The position numbers were made by a program, and so were the translations under genes. Below are positions 1 through 6,687 of a stretch of DNA of 20,818 nt, one piece after another. The notes beneath the pieces are model-generated. The model ran no database searches. It saw only the letters and a program-made list of their open reading frames with translations, and was not told where the DNA came from. The number at the start of each line of letters is the position of its first letter. The first letter of the stretch is position 1. The DNA comes from a virus, in IMG/VR virus record IMGVR_UViG_3300021961_010940, positions 1-20,818 of that record; one strand, 5' to 3'.

Positions 1-1428
1 ACACTCTAGCGTTCTCTCATAAAGAGTTTGATCTTTATTTAATTTAATTTTATCTATTTGTTTTTTATAATACTCGTGTAATTTCGTTTTATTTGATAGT
101 ATATTATTATTTTCTTTTTGCTGATCTTCTTCTGGGAAATTTACAGCATGGACACTATGTTGTATCATCATTTTGAGATCTTCGTAAGCGTCGGCACTTG
201 GCAATCTTTGCAAAGTCTGTATAATCATATCTAATACTTCATCATCATGAAAAGCATTATATGCCAATTGTTCTTTGTTTTTCATCATCAATTTGATTAA
301 AGGAAGATATTCATCCATATATTTGCCAGGGTTTGCTTGAATCAATTCAATAAATTTAGAAACAAACAATGACATTAAGTTTTTGAAATTAGATTTTCCA
401 ATTGCTTTCTTAGATGACATAATATCTGTATCAAATGCATCAGAAAGAGCAACTTTTAATCCATCTATCCATCCACCAGTTCTAGGGGCCTCTACTCTTC
501 TTTGGCGTTTTAAAATATTAGTAAAAACTGTGTTGTAATTAGTATGTAAAATTTTCCATCTAGGATCATCTTTAGCTAAAAAGAAAGGCAAATCTAAATC
601 AACTCCATCGATTTTGTAATCAAAAGCTCCTTCTGGCTTTATTCCTAAATAATAATTACCTTTATCATTTAACTTTTTCTTTTCATCAGATGATAAATTC
701 AAATAAGGAGCAAAATCACTTGCAACTTTTGCTTTTTGCTTTTCGCTTAATTTTGGATTGAATATATTAAAATCTATTACTTCTGGATCTTCGAGTTCTT
801 CTTTGGGTGGTGATGTATCAGTCTTTTCTGCCTCTGGCTTTGTTTCAGGGACTGGCACTGGAGTAGTAGTAGTTGTTGTTACAATAGGCGAAGGAGGAAC
901 GGTAGTAGTTGTGGTAGTAGAGCTTGTTGTAGTTGAAGTTGTGCCGGTTTCTGTATCAGTCACAGGAGGTTCTGGGAGAACATCTGTGCTTTCTGGTTCA
1001 TCTATTTTCTCAGCGTCACATTTGCCTTTTGAAATGCATCCTTGAACAAATTTAGTTAACTTTGTTTTTAATTGGCTTGCCCAATTATCGAGAAGTTTTT
1101 CAAATTTTGTTGTTCCAACGGCCTCATCTAAAATGAGAGCACTCTCTTTTAAAATATCAAGTTCATTTTTCTTACTATATGATTCGGCATATCCTAGAGC
1201 GCCTAATCTATTTCTATGATAATATGGATTTGAAGTCGTATCATGTCCATGAACTAAATTATTCCACCAATTCCTAAGCATATCAAAATATGATCTACTA
1301 GGAATTGGTTGAGACATTATTTGTCTTTTTAGTTTTTCAACTTCATTAGATATAATTGTCTTCAAATCTTGTAGTAAAAGATTTAATTTCGCATTCCCAT
1401 CTTCTTCATTAAATACATTATTCTTCAT
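1..1428 (-). CDS. Partial protein with Thr-rich hinge, probably virion-associated (3' end off window)
   Basis: The frame is open from an ATG at 1428 to the left edge, giving 476 codons without a stop; the C-terminus lies outside the window. The N-terminal part (about 170 residues) is mostly helical-looking and charged and contains a C-x5-C pair. Then comes a low-complexity hinge of Thr, Ser and Pro with two runs of six Thr, flanked by acidic Pro/Glu/Lys sequence. After it is a long Lys-rich helical C-terminal part with many Leu, Ile and Phe. I recognise no family. The Thr/Pro hinge is the same kind of sequence as the linkers in two other large proteins here, which suggests a shared extracellular or virion location. 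The ATG is 16 bases after the preceding stop and has no clear Shine-Dalgarno, so translational coupling is likely. The coding call is solid from length and composition; the role is inference. Confidence 0.85.
   Translation of the reverse strand, partial: MKNNVFNEEDGNAKLNLLLQDLKTIISNEVEKLKRQIMSQPIPSRSYFDMLRNWWNNLVHGHDTTSNPYYHRNRLGALGYAESYSKKNELDILKESALILDEAVGTTKFEKLLDNWASQLKTKLTKFVQGCISKGKCDAEKIDEPESTDVLPEPPVTDTETGTTSTTTSSTTTTTTVPPSPIVTTTTTTPVPVPETKPEAEKTDTSPPKEELEDPEVIDFNIFNPKLSEKQKAKVASDFAPYLNLSSDEKKKLNDKGNYYLGIKPEGAFDYKIDGVDLDLPFFLAKDDPRWKILHTNYNTVFTNILKRQRRVEAPRTGGWIDGLKVALSDAFDTDIMSSKKAIGKSNFKNLMSLFVSKFIELIQANPGKYMDEYLPLIKLMMKNKEQLAYNAFHDDEVLDMIIQTLQRLPSADAYEDLKMMIQHSVHAVNFPEEDQQKENNNILSNKTKLHEYYKKQIDKIKLNKDQTLYERTLEC
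862..942 (-). repeat. Thr/Ser-rich low-complexity hinge
   Basis: On the minus strand this encodes two clusters of Thr with some Ser, separated by a short V-P-P-S-P-I-V segment and followed by P-V-P-V-P. Codons are mostly ACT and ACA. The composition resembles mucin-type linkers and the longer Thr/Pro tract at the right edge of the window. Confidence 0.8.
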
Positions 1429-1444
1429 ATAGTATTTACTTTTT

Positions 1445-1888
1445 TTATAATATTTTCTTCAATGACATTAATTTGCTATCAAAGTCATGGAATGGAGAAG
1501 AAGCATATTGCAAATTCATCTCATCGAACTGTGATTCCTCATCTGGAGTATGAATATCAAAATAGAATGATCTGCCTTTTTTGCCTAGCAATTTGAACTT
1601 ATGCATGAGCAAGAAAGCGGCGGCTCCTAAATCTGTGACAAATTTGTTCGATTCAATCGTAAAAGGATATTCTTCGAGTTTTTTGAGTCCCATAAGACAA
1701 TGATCAAAATAGTGGAATTCACTAAACAAATATGCTGTTTTTAAATCTTCAAATTCTTTCAGCTTTTCTTTAGCAACCTTGAAAATAAAGGTTTTTTCTT
1801 TTCTTCCAGCAAGTTGATACTGATGCATAAGTACATAAGCAGCAATACCAAGGTCCTGTACTGGCTTGGAAACAATTTCTTTATTCAT
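1445..1888 (-). CDS. Tandemly duplicated DUF5659-like protein
   Basis: This 147-residue protein is an internal duplication. Residues about 7-70 and 80-145 align through the pattern DLG-x-AA-[YF]-x-LMH, then L-x-G-[RK]-K, a F-x-F strand, S-x-FH-x-FD, and LM-x-LKK. The pattern (an 'AAYLL' helix, a short basic hairpin with F-x-F, then a C-terminal 'LKK' helix) resembles the DUF5659 family, small single-domain proteins I associate with phages; that match is from memory. Two copies in one chain suggests a pseudo-dimer. Molecular function is unknown. It follows the actin-like gene by 16 bases and precedes the partial left-edge gene by 16 bases, so the three are probably one transcript. The nearest purine-rich ribosome-binding sequence (GAAAGG) is rather far (about 13 bases) from the ATG. 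Confidence 0.85.
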   Translation of the reverse strand: MNKEIVSKPVQDLGIAAYVLMHQYQLAGRKEKTFIFKVAKEKLKEFEDLKTAYLFSEFHYFDHCLMGLKKLEEYPFTIESNKFVTDLGAAAFLLMHKFKLLGKKGRSFYFDIHTPDEESQFDEMNLQYASSPFHDFDSKLMSLKKIL

Positions 1889-1904
1889 TTTTAAATTCAG
1901 CCTT

Positions 1905-2912
1905 TCAATTTGCGTTTTCTGCCGCTACGAGGCAACCTCTAGCGACACTAAATAATGGATCTGCGGGTCTAATGACCTCTCCCACAGGAATAGAAAGCTC
2001 TGCTGTTTTCAGAGTTTCAGCGAAAATTTCAGTGAAGCCAGTAGCACTAGCAGTTCCTCCGGCTACAATGAAATCTACTGGATTTTCAGATTTGACTGCT
2101 TTTTTTGAATTTGCAAGTCCTTCTTTAATACCAGTAATAGTTTTCTCTATCATCAAACGATATTGAGTGATAATTGCTCTTTCTACGAGACTACTTGGTT
2201 GTTTGCCCAAATCAACTTTCATTTTCTCTTTATTAATAAAAGTTGGGCTTTCTCCTGTTGCTTTTGCTGCTTGTTTGTCTATCCAGTCACCAGAGTTTAC
2301 AATGGCAAATTGAAATATTGGAGCGCCATACATAGCATAGCATACATTAACCATGCCTGCGCCACAGCTTACGCCAACACCAGTGAATGCTTTTTTAGCT
2401 AGTTCTGCATAAACAAGTGCTAATGCTTCATTAATTGGTTTGGCCTCAACTTTGAAACCATCATCTGATTCATAGCCCTTAAATATGGCTTCAAGAACTT
2501 TAGTATGGTAGTCAGCGTCTGTTTCTTGGTTAATTGCATTTGCTGGCACGCTATAGTAAAGCTTGGTTCCATCTTTACTAATTGGATCAATTAGACTGTG
2601 GGCCATGATTGACATTATTTGAAAAGCATCTTTCTCTTTTGGATTAACACATCCATCTTTCATAGGTCTTTTCAATTCCAACGATGGGAGTGTGTATGCC
2701 ATATTAACGGCTGATTCTCCCAAGGCATATGCTACATTTTCTCTTTCTATTAGAGGCACTCCCGCTTGTTTCATCATGTTAAAAACAAATCGGTTTTCTA
2801 GTGGCAAGTCAATAAATGCATTTATTTCACGTTTATATACAAAATTATTTTTATCATCCCTTTTGCAAGACACTAAGTTCCATGTGCCAAAATCAAAGCC
2901 TACACTAGACAT
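1905..2912 (-). CDS. Actin/MreB/Hsp70-fold ATPase homologue
   Basis: This is a 335-residue actin-superfamily protein. In order it has a phosphate-1 loop GFDFGTWN at residues 5-12, a connect-1-like helix PINEALALVYAE at 159-170, a phosphate-2 region GVSCGAGMVNV at 180-190, an MreB/Hsp70-like NSGDWID stretch at 206-212, and an adenosine loop VAGGTASATG at 283-292. The length suits bacterial or phage actins, which form filaments that move or position DNA. An ATG at 2972 would add 20 residues overlapping the upstream gene. I prefer the ATG at 2912 because phosphate-1 then sits at the N-terminus as is usual, and AGAGG lies 5 bases upstream. The phosphate-2 loop lacks the usual leading Asp (it reads V-S-C-G), so ATP hydrolysis may be altered. 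A filament role is inference; a chaperone-like role is possible. Confidence 0.85.
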   Translation of the reverse strand: MSSVGFDFGTWNLVSCKRDDKNNFVYKREINAFIDLPLENRFVFNMMKQAGVPLIERENVAYALGESAVNMAYTLPSLELKRPMKDGCVNPKEKDAFQIMSIMAHSLIDPISKDGTKLYYSVPANAINQETDADYHTKVLEAIFKGYESDDGFKVEAKPINEALALVYAELAKKAFTGVGVSCGAGMVNVCYAMYGAPIFQFAIVNSGDWIDKQAAKATGESPTFINKEKMKVDLGKQPSSLVERAIITQYRLMIEKTITGIKEGLANSKKAVKSENPVDFIVAGGTASATGFTEIFAETLKTAELSIPVGEVIRPADPLFSVARGCLVAAENAN

Positions 2913-2920
2913 AAAGACCT

Positions 2921-3157
2921 CTACTTTCCAAAATTTATTTTTTTTGATGGGCCGAAATCTGGAATTTCCCACTGAACATCGTCATCAGATTTCTTGATAA
3001 TTTTCTTTGTTATCTCATTTCCTGTATCTGTTGCATCAATAGAAGCGATTCCTCCATTTTGATTTAAATTAATATTCAAATCAAGCTTTAAAGAAATAGT
3101 CACTTCGCCATTTTGTGAAACTACTTTAACAGTATTTGGTGTAATTAATTGAGCCAT
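2921..3157 (-). CDS. Small protein of unknown function upstream of the actin-like gene
   Basis: This 78-residue protein looks beta-strand rich in its first half (alternating V, I, L around ISLKLDLNINLN). It then has an acidic and Asn-rich middle, and a basic end with D-F-G-P-S-K-K-I-N-F-G-K. It has no signal peptide or membrane segment, and I recognise no family. It ends 8 bases before the actin-like start, so the pair is likely co-translated; a filament partner or regulator is possible from position only. It does not look like a ribbon-helix-helix ParR protein. A TATAAATA site lies 25 bases before its ATG, inside the end of the upstream gene. No strong Shine-Dalgarno is seen. Confidence 0.75.
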   Translation of the reverse strand: MAQLITPNTVKVVSQNGEVTISLKLDLNINLNQNGGIASIDATDTGNEITKKIIKKSDDDVQWEIPDFGPSKKINFGK

Positions 3158-3180
3158 CGTTTTAATTTAGTTATCTTAAT

Positions 3181-4131
3181 TTATTTATATGAATCAAGTA
3201 GTTTTTTCCAGCCTTTTTTAATCATTTCGGGACTTATTTCTTCCAAGCATGGTTTTATTGTATCTGTTGTTCTTGGACAATTGTTGTAATTGAAACATGG
3301 GCCGCAATCTTCAATATTATTTGCATTATACTTTTGGACTACTATACATTTTGAATAGTACTTACAAATTTCATATCCACTTGTGTAAGAAAATATTCCA
3401 AGAGTTGGTATGCCATATCCGCCAGCACAATGTAAATGACCAGTGTCAGTAGAAACAATTAAGTTACAAAAATTTATAAGCGACATACTTTCTTGCAAGT
3501 TTAAGTTGCATATTTGTGGTATTTGTAGTTGGTTTAATTCTAATATAGGCACATTGTGATGGCCGATAAGAAAAAATTCCTGAGTCATTTCTTGTACAGA
3601 TTTCATTTGAAAAAAAAGTAAATTTTTTGCGCCAATAGCTGAGTGCGGTGTAAAACATACCAATTTTTTATGACCATCCCACCCTTTAGATTTCAGTATT
3701 TCAATTATTTTTGTATAATTTTCCTTATAATTTGGCATAAACATATTATGATTTAATAATTTTGATCCCATATATTCTGCCCATATATCTGCTCTATTTT
3801 TATCTGTTTGTTTCTTTTTTGACCATTCATACTTTGTACATGAATATGTTAAGTTGTAAACAGCCAAGTAATTTTCAAAATTAATTTGATTATGAGGTAT
3901 TAGATTTTTCACATATGGATGTTGCGCTGCTGCAGGAAAATACCCGTGTGGCAAAGCCCAATCAAATTCAAATTCTGGATATTTATTTTTGAGATCTTCA
4001 AATATCATTCTCATATTTAGTATATCGCCATATCCGCCTGAATCTCTTAATATGAGAATTTTGTTTTTAATTTGATTAAATTTATTGAATTCTAATTCAG
4101 TTTTATTTTTTTTCAAAGTGATAAGTTTCAT
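3181..4131 (-). CDS. GT9-type (heptosyltransferase-like) glycosyltransferase
   Basis: This 316-residue protein has the two-half layout of GT-B glycosyltransferases of family 9 (ADP-heptose transferase relatives). The N-terminal half opens with strand ILILR followed by SGGYGDILN at residues 31-39, the acceptor-side glycine loop typical of GT9. The C-terminal half has STDTGHLH at 227-234, matching the family's D-[ST]-G-x-x-H donor-site motif, followed by AGGYGIPTLGIF at 236-247. Near the end, C276, C279, C285 and C295 form the C-x2-C...C...C cluster that many GT9 proteins carry. Expected role: transfer of a sugar from a nucleotide donor; sugar and acceptor are unknown. As a phage gene among structural genes it could modify virion proteins or host surface glycans. 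A terminator precedes it, so it needs its own promoter or read-through; none is clear. Confidence 0.85.
   Translation of the reverse strand: MKLITLKKNKTELEFNKFNQIKNKILILRDSGGYGDILNMRMIFEDLKNKYPEFEFDWALPHGYFPAAAQHPYVKNLIPHNQINFENYLAVYNLTYSCTKYEWSKKKQTDKNRADIWAEYMGSKLLNHNMFMPNYKENYTKIIEILKSKGWDGHKKLVCFTPHSAIGAKNLLFFQMKSVQEMTQEFFLIGHHNVPILELNQLQIPQICNLNLQESMSLINFCNLIVSTDTGHLHCAGGYGIPTLGIFSYTSGYEICKYYSKCIVVQKYNANNIEDCGPCFNYNNCPRTTDTIKPCLEEISPEMIKKGWKKLLDSYK
3182..3189 (-). promoter_or_regulatory. Possible T4-type late promoter (TATAAATA)
   Basis: The minus strand reads TATAAATA, the T4 late promoter consensus, 25 bases before the ATG at 3157 and overlapping the stop codon of the upstream glycosyltransferase gene. 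The spacing would leave a short leader. In DNA this AT-rich several such octamers are expected by chance, so position is the main argument. Confidence 0.35.
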
Positions 4132-4144
4132 TCCATTAAAATAA

Positions 4145-4172
4145 AAAAGGGAGCAAATATTTGCTCCCTTTT
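4145..4172 (-). terminator. Intrinsic terminator of the 4195-4755 gene
   Basis: This is a perfect inverted repeat with 14-base arms centred between 4158 and 4159, core GGGAGCAAAT, flanked by A on one side and T on the other. On the minus strand it gives a GC-containing stem followed by a T run just after the stop at 4195. It is almost symmetric and could work in both directions, though no plus-strand gene ends here. The stem is nearly the same as that of the hairpin at 6357-6388. Confidence 0.9.
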
Positions 4173-4194
4173 CTTAATTTTTTATAAAATATGC

Positions 4195-4755
4195 TTATGT
4201 GTAGCAAACTGATTCGATGCTCGAAATTACTTGATAATTTACTGTGCTGTCTGTAGATGTTAACGATAGGCTAGAAAGAACCATATCTCCATTGTTGAAG
4301 ATCTGAGTATTGCCCGCACCTAATGGGAAAGTAGCAGCAGCTAGTCCATTTAGGGCAACATTTGCTGTGCCACTATTAATTGTGATTTGAGCAAAACTAG
4401 CATAACCACCACCAGAAGCTGTGAAATCAATACTTGCTGTTGCGCCTGAAGCTACTGTTGAAGCATATACAGCGGGGAATGTGTTTTCTCCGGGCTCTGT
4501 TGAGTAAATGCTTCCGTCATCTGTGACTACCTCAATAAAAGCTTGATCATGAGGAAGTTGAGGGTAAGCATATCTTTTCCAGTAGTTGCAATCAGTAAAT
4601 GTGCTTCCATCTACTAATTCACGATAAGTGCCGTTTGGACCAGCTACAAACATAGTTCTCTGATAAGAGGCACCACTCCTAAGACCAGAGCTGATGACAT
4701 AACTATCTAGTTTACCCATATATTGATTATCAAGCACTACTTTGAATACGCTCAT
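4195..4755 (-). CDS. Probable abundant virion structural protein
   Basis: This is a 186-residue protein with no recognised family. Residues 1-95 look like a compact alpha/beta domain with Y-W-K-R-Y-A-Y-P around 58-65. Residues about 95-186 are rich in Ala, Gly, Ser and Thr and look like a beta-sandwich, ending near V-C-Y-T. Composition and codon use (more GCT, GGA and ACT, less Lys and Ile) differ from neighbouring small genes and fit a highly expressed particle protein. It is a single-gene unit with a TATAAATA site about 40 bases upstream, a strong AAGGAG (4762-4767) 6 bases before the ATG, and its own hairpin terminator. That set-up is typical of abundant late proteins such as decoration or fibre-tip proteins, but which one is not shown by the sequence. 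Confidence 0.85.
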   Translation of the reverse strand: MSVFKVVLDNQYMGKLDSYVISSGLRSGASYQRTMFVAGPNGTYRELVDGSTFTDCNYWKRYAYPQLPHDQAFIEVVTDDGSIYSTEPGENTFPAVYASTVASGATASIDFTASGGGYASFAQITINSGTANVALNGLAAATFPLGAGNTQIFNNGDMVLSSLSLTSTDSTVNYQVISSIESVCYT

Positions 4756-4794
4756 TTAAGGCTCCTTATGAGAGACAGACTATAACTTATGTAA

Positions 4795-4802
4795 TATTTA
4801 TA
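4795..4802 (-). promoter_or_regulatory. T4-type late promoter for the 4195-4755 gene
   Basis: The minus strand reads TATAAATA in the 82-base gap before this gene, 39 bases upstream of its ATG. It leaves a leader of about 30 bases that contains AAGGAG at 4762-4767. Together with the terminator after the gene this is the best-supported promoter in the window. A second TATAAATA on the same strand lies inside the upstream gene (4902-4909). Confidence 0.6.
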
Positions 4803-4837
4803 CTTTTATTGTTTTATTTTAAAAATAATATTCGGTA

Positions 4838-5101
4838 TTATTTAATATCAAGATTTCTAATATTTTGGAATTTAGCAAAATTATTCTTGTATTTATCGAA
4901 ATATTTATAACAAAATATATAAAGATGTTCATCTTGATGATTTTCGAAGGAATTATCTACGAATAGATACAAGCTGCCTTTGTTTGTTTTTTTCTTTTCT
5001 AAAAATGTTTTTATAACACTTTTTACTTTAATTGAATCTTTTTCTAGATAAACGAAGGCAAAGTTATCTTTAATTGTGTATAAATAATCTATGGAAAACA
5101 T
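4838..5101 (-). CDS. Small hypothetical protein
   Basis: This 87-residue protein is rich in Lys, Phe, Tyr, Asp and Asn. It has no Trp, no membrane segment and no motif I recognise. The pattern of short strands (FAFVYLE, SLYLFVD, HLYIFCY) alternating with Lys-rich helices suggests a small alpha/beta fold. The start at 5101 is supported by CAGGTGG 7 bases upstream. Its start codon overlaps the beginning of a possible plus-strand ORF, so the two would be divergent with overlapping 5' ends. The isolated position between a divergent plus-strand group and a late structural gene hints at separate regulation. Confidence 0.7.
   Translation of the reverse strand: MFSIDYLYTIKDNFAFVYLEKDSIKVKSVIKTFLEKKKTNKGSLYLFVDNSFENHQDEHLYIFCYKYFDKYKNNFAKFQNIRNLDIK
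5079..5086 (+). promoter_or_regulatory. Possible late promoter for the plus-strand island
   Basis: The plus strand reads TATAAATA just before the first possible start of the plus-strand genes. If used as in T4, transcription would start near 5092-5095, so an ATG at 5091 would be lost and one at 5100 would be nearly leaderless; the 5239 gene would have a leader of about 145 bases. The site lies inside the coding sequence of the divergent gene. Chance occurrence is quite possible. Confidence 0.3.
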
Positions 5102-5237
5102 GAATTTACCACCTGAAAAAATAATGACAGATACTTACGAAGCATTTTCAGAGTTAAGCAAAACACTAGGTGAAGAATCTATATATAAAGAAATCATGTT
5201 GGAAGAACTTTTTAAAATAATTTTGAGAATAAAATAA
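5091..5237 (+). CDS. Possible small ORF (48 aa) leading the plus-strand group
   Basis: An ATG at 5091 opens a frame of 48 codons ending in TAA at 5235-5237, one base before the ATG of the next gene. In-frame ATGs at 5100 and 5124 are alternatives. The predicted peptide is acidic then basic, with a helix-like second half (SELSKTLGEESIYKEIML). The tight junction with the 5239 gene suggests translational coupling. Against it: no Shine-Dalgarno precedes any of the starts, and the first bases overlap the divergent gene. It is a weak but plausible gene; otherwise the stretch is a leader. Confidence 0.4.
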   Translation: MENMNLPPEKIMTDTYEAFSELSKTLGEESIYKEIMLEELFKIILRIK

Positions 5238-5238
5238 T

Positions 5239-5610
5239 ATGCAGTATATTTTACTTGCAAAGAGAGATAAGAGTTTTGTTGAAATACTTGCATATAGTAA
5301 ATTGCAAGACAATAATATTTCTAAAAGAAATGTTAGCACGAAAGACTTAAATTTAACTTTTGAAAATTTACAAAAACTTGAAAATTTCTATGATAAAAAA
5401 CTTATGAATTACGAACTATTAGTTGAAAGTGCTAAAAGTTTCGGAGAGCTTCAAGCAAATCTAAGGTCAAAGGGTTACAAAATCATACCTCAAGGATCTA
5501 AGCCAAAACTTTTTGTGGAAAATCAAAATTTCCTTAAAATAAATGAAGTGTCCAAGAAAAAAGTAGTTGAATTCAAAATAACCGTTGAACATAATGAATC
5601 ATCCGAGTAA
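5239..5610 (+). CDS. Hypothetical protein
   Basis: This 123-residue protein has 20% or so Lys, a long helical middle (FENLQKLENFYDKKLMNYELLVESAKSF in pieces) and a C-terminal strand V-V-E-F-K-I-T-V-E. No known domain, membrane segment or cysteine is seen. It is the first confident gene of the plus-strand island and is followed 20 bases later by the membrane-anchored protein gene. Its ribosome-binding site is weak, which fits coupling to the small ORF that ends one base upstream. Function is unknown. Confidence 0.7.
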   Translation: MQYILLAKRDKSFVEILAYSKLQDNNISKRNVSTKDLNLTFENLQKLENFYDKKLMNYELLVESAKSFGELQANLRSKGYKIIPQGSKPKLFVENQNFLKINEVSKKKVVEFKITVEHNESSE

Positions 5611-5630
5611 TCCTCTTAAGGAGATTCATC

Positions 5631-6341
5631 ATGTCTGGCGGCAATAGAGCTTCTTATATTTTAGTCATAATTGTTTTGATAGCTTCAATTACTGGAAATA
5701 TATTTTTATATAATAGCCAAAGAAACTCACAGTTCTTGTTAAAGATTATGACTGAAAGACTCAAAATAAATGAAGAGGAAAAATCGGAAATTGCATTCTC
5801 ACAGTTTTCAAAGCTGAGTGAAAATGTAGTTGAGCTTGCGAGAGGGCAAGGAAGAATAGAAGCTTTTGCTACACTTGCTAACAATTTGCCAGTTCAAGAA
5901 TCTGATGTTTCAGCAATTTTCCATGCTGGTCTTGATTCAGGTTATGGAACTGCTTTGCAACTCATAGATTCCATAATTTCTAATATGGATGAAAAAGTAG
6001 TTGCAACTATTCAGAAAATTCCAAATGTTGAGGAAACTAGAATACCTGCTGGAAATGTTAAGAATGCAATATCTAATACTAAAGATATTTTGGATTATTG
6101 GAACTCATCCAAGAAAACTATACAAAACACAATCAACTCTAAAGTAAGAGACGGCAAAAAATCTGAATACACATGGAAAGATAGTTTGATCACAAGAGCT
6201 AGAAAAGCAGAAATAGATTTGATGCTAGATGAAGCAAGGGAAGAAGGTAGGCTTCAAGGATATCACGATGCCACAGAAGATGGTGTTTGCCCCGCTCCCG
6301 GCGCAACTGCGCCAAAAAAAGTAGAAACAAATAAAAAATAG
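5631..6341 (+). CDS. Membrane-anchored protein of unknown function
   Basis: This is a 236-residue protein with one N-terminal membrane segment (about residues 9-27: YILVIIVLIASITGNIFLY) preceded by a short N-terminus with one Arg. This fits a signal anchor with the rest outside the cytoplasm. The body is helical, with Glu/Lys-rich segments at about 40-75 and 190-215. It ends with C-P-A-P-G-A and a basic tail. No lipobox, enzyme motif or holin/spanin signature is visible, though an envelope-directed phage function (lysis accessory, superinfection exclusion or injection) is conceivable. AAGGAG at 5618-5623 lies 7 bases before the ATG, so expression should be good. It is the last plus-strand gene and ends at the bidirectional terminator. 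Confidence 0.8.
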   Translation: MSGGNRASYILVIIVLIASITGNIFLYNSQRNSQFLLKIMTERLKINEEEKSEIAFSQFSKLSENVVELARGQGRIEAFATLANNLPVQESDVSAIFHAGLDSGYGTALQLIDSIISNMDEKVVATIQKIPNVEETRIPAGNVKNAISNTKDILDYWNSSKKTIQNTINSKVRDGKKSEYTWKDSLITRARKAEIDLMLDEAREEGRLQGYHDATEDGVCPAPGATAPKKVETNKK

Positions 6342-6356
6342 TTATTGTAATTGATT

Positions 6357-6388
6357 AAAAAGGGAGCAGAATATTCTGCTCCCTTTTT
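6357..6388. terminator. Bidirectional intrinsic terminator
   Basis: This is a perfect 32-base palindrome: 16-base arms centred between 6372 and 6373, with outer A/T runs and GGGAGCAGA in the stem. It sits between the convergent genes ending at 6341 (plus) and 6391 (minus), so each strand reads a GC-rich stem followed by at least five T. It is nearly identical in plan and sequence to the hairpin at 4145-4172. Confidence 0.93.
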
Positions 6389-6390
6389 TT

Positions 6391-6687
6391 TCATTCTAGA
6401 TGTTCTTTATTAATATAGAACTTGCCTTTTTTAGTAACTACAAGACAAGTATTTTCAAATATTTTTTTTACTCTTCCACCATTTTTGAAAAAACATTTTA
6501 GTATATCTTTAGTTGTGTTTTCTTGGTGTGGGCAATCAATATTTTCAAAAATTGTTTTATGATCAGATTTTGGTCTCACATATGAATTTTTTACAATCGC
6601 TGATTCATCATGTTCTGAATTGACCCACTTTTTGAAGTCCTTCAGAAAATCATTAGTTATACTATGAAATCCATCTTGTTTATTCAT
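6391..6687 (-). CDS. Small hypothetical protein at the end of the minus-strand block
   Basis: This is a 98-residue protein. The first half is polar and helical with D-F-L-K-D-F-K-K-W. The second half has C-P-H and a C-terminal beta-hairpin-like stretch (GGRVKKIFENTCLVVTKKGKF) that could be a small SH3-like or winged fold. No family is recognised. The start overlaps the end of the DUF115-like gene by 8 bases, so it is probably translated from the same mRNA; AAGAG lies about 9 bases before the ATG. It ends 3 bases from the shared terminator and is the last gene of the long block. Confidence 0.7.
   Translation of the reverse strand: MNKQDGFHSITNDFLKDFKKWVNSEHDESAIVKNSYVRPKSDHKTIFENIDCPHQENTTKDILKCFFKNGGRVKKIFENTCLVVTKKGKFYINKEHLE

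Noticed and set aside
758-1045. Plus-strand ORF with long Val/Gly runs
   Set aside because: Antisense to the Thr-rich hinge of the gene at 1-1428. Low complexity on the minus strand explains the open frame.
2913-2972. Longer start (ATG at 2972) for the actin-like gene
   Set aside because: It overlaps the upstream gene by about 50 bases and adds 20 basic residues before the phosphate-1 loop. The ATG at 2912 has AGAGG 5 bases upstream and gives the usual N-terminus.
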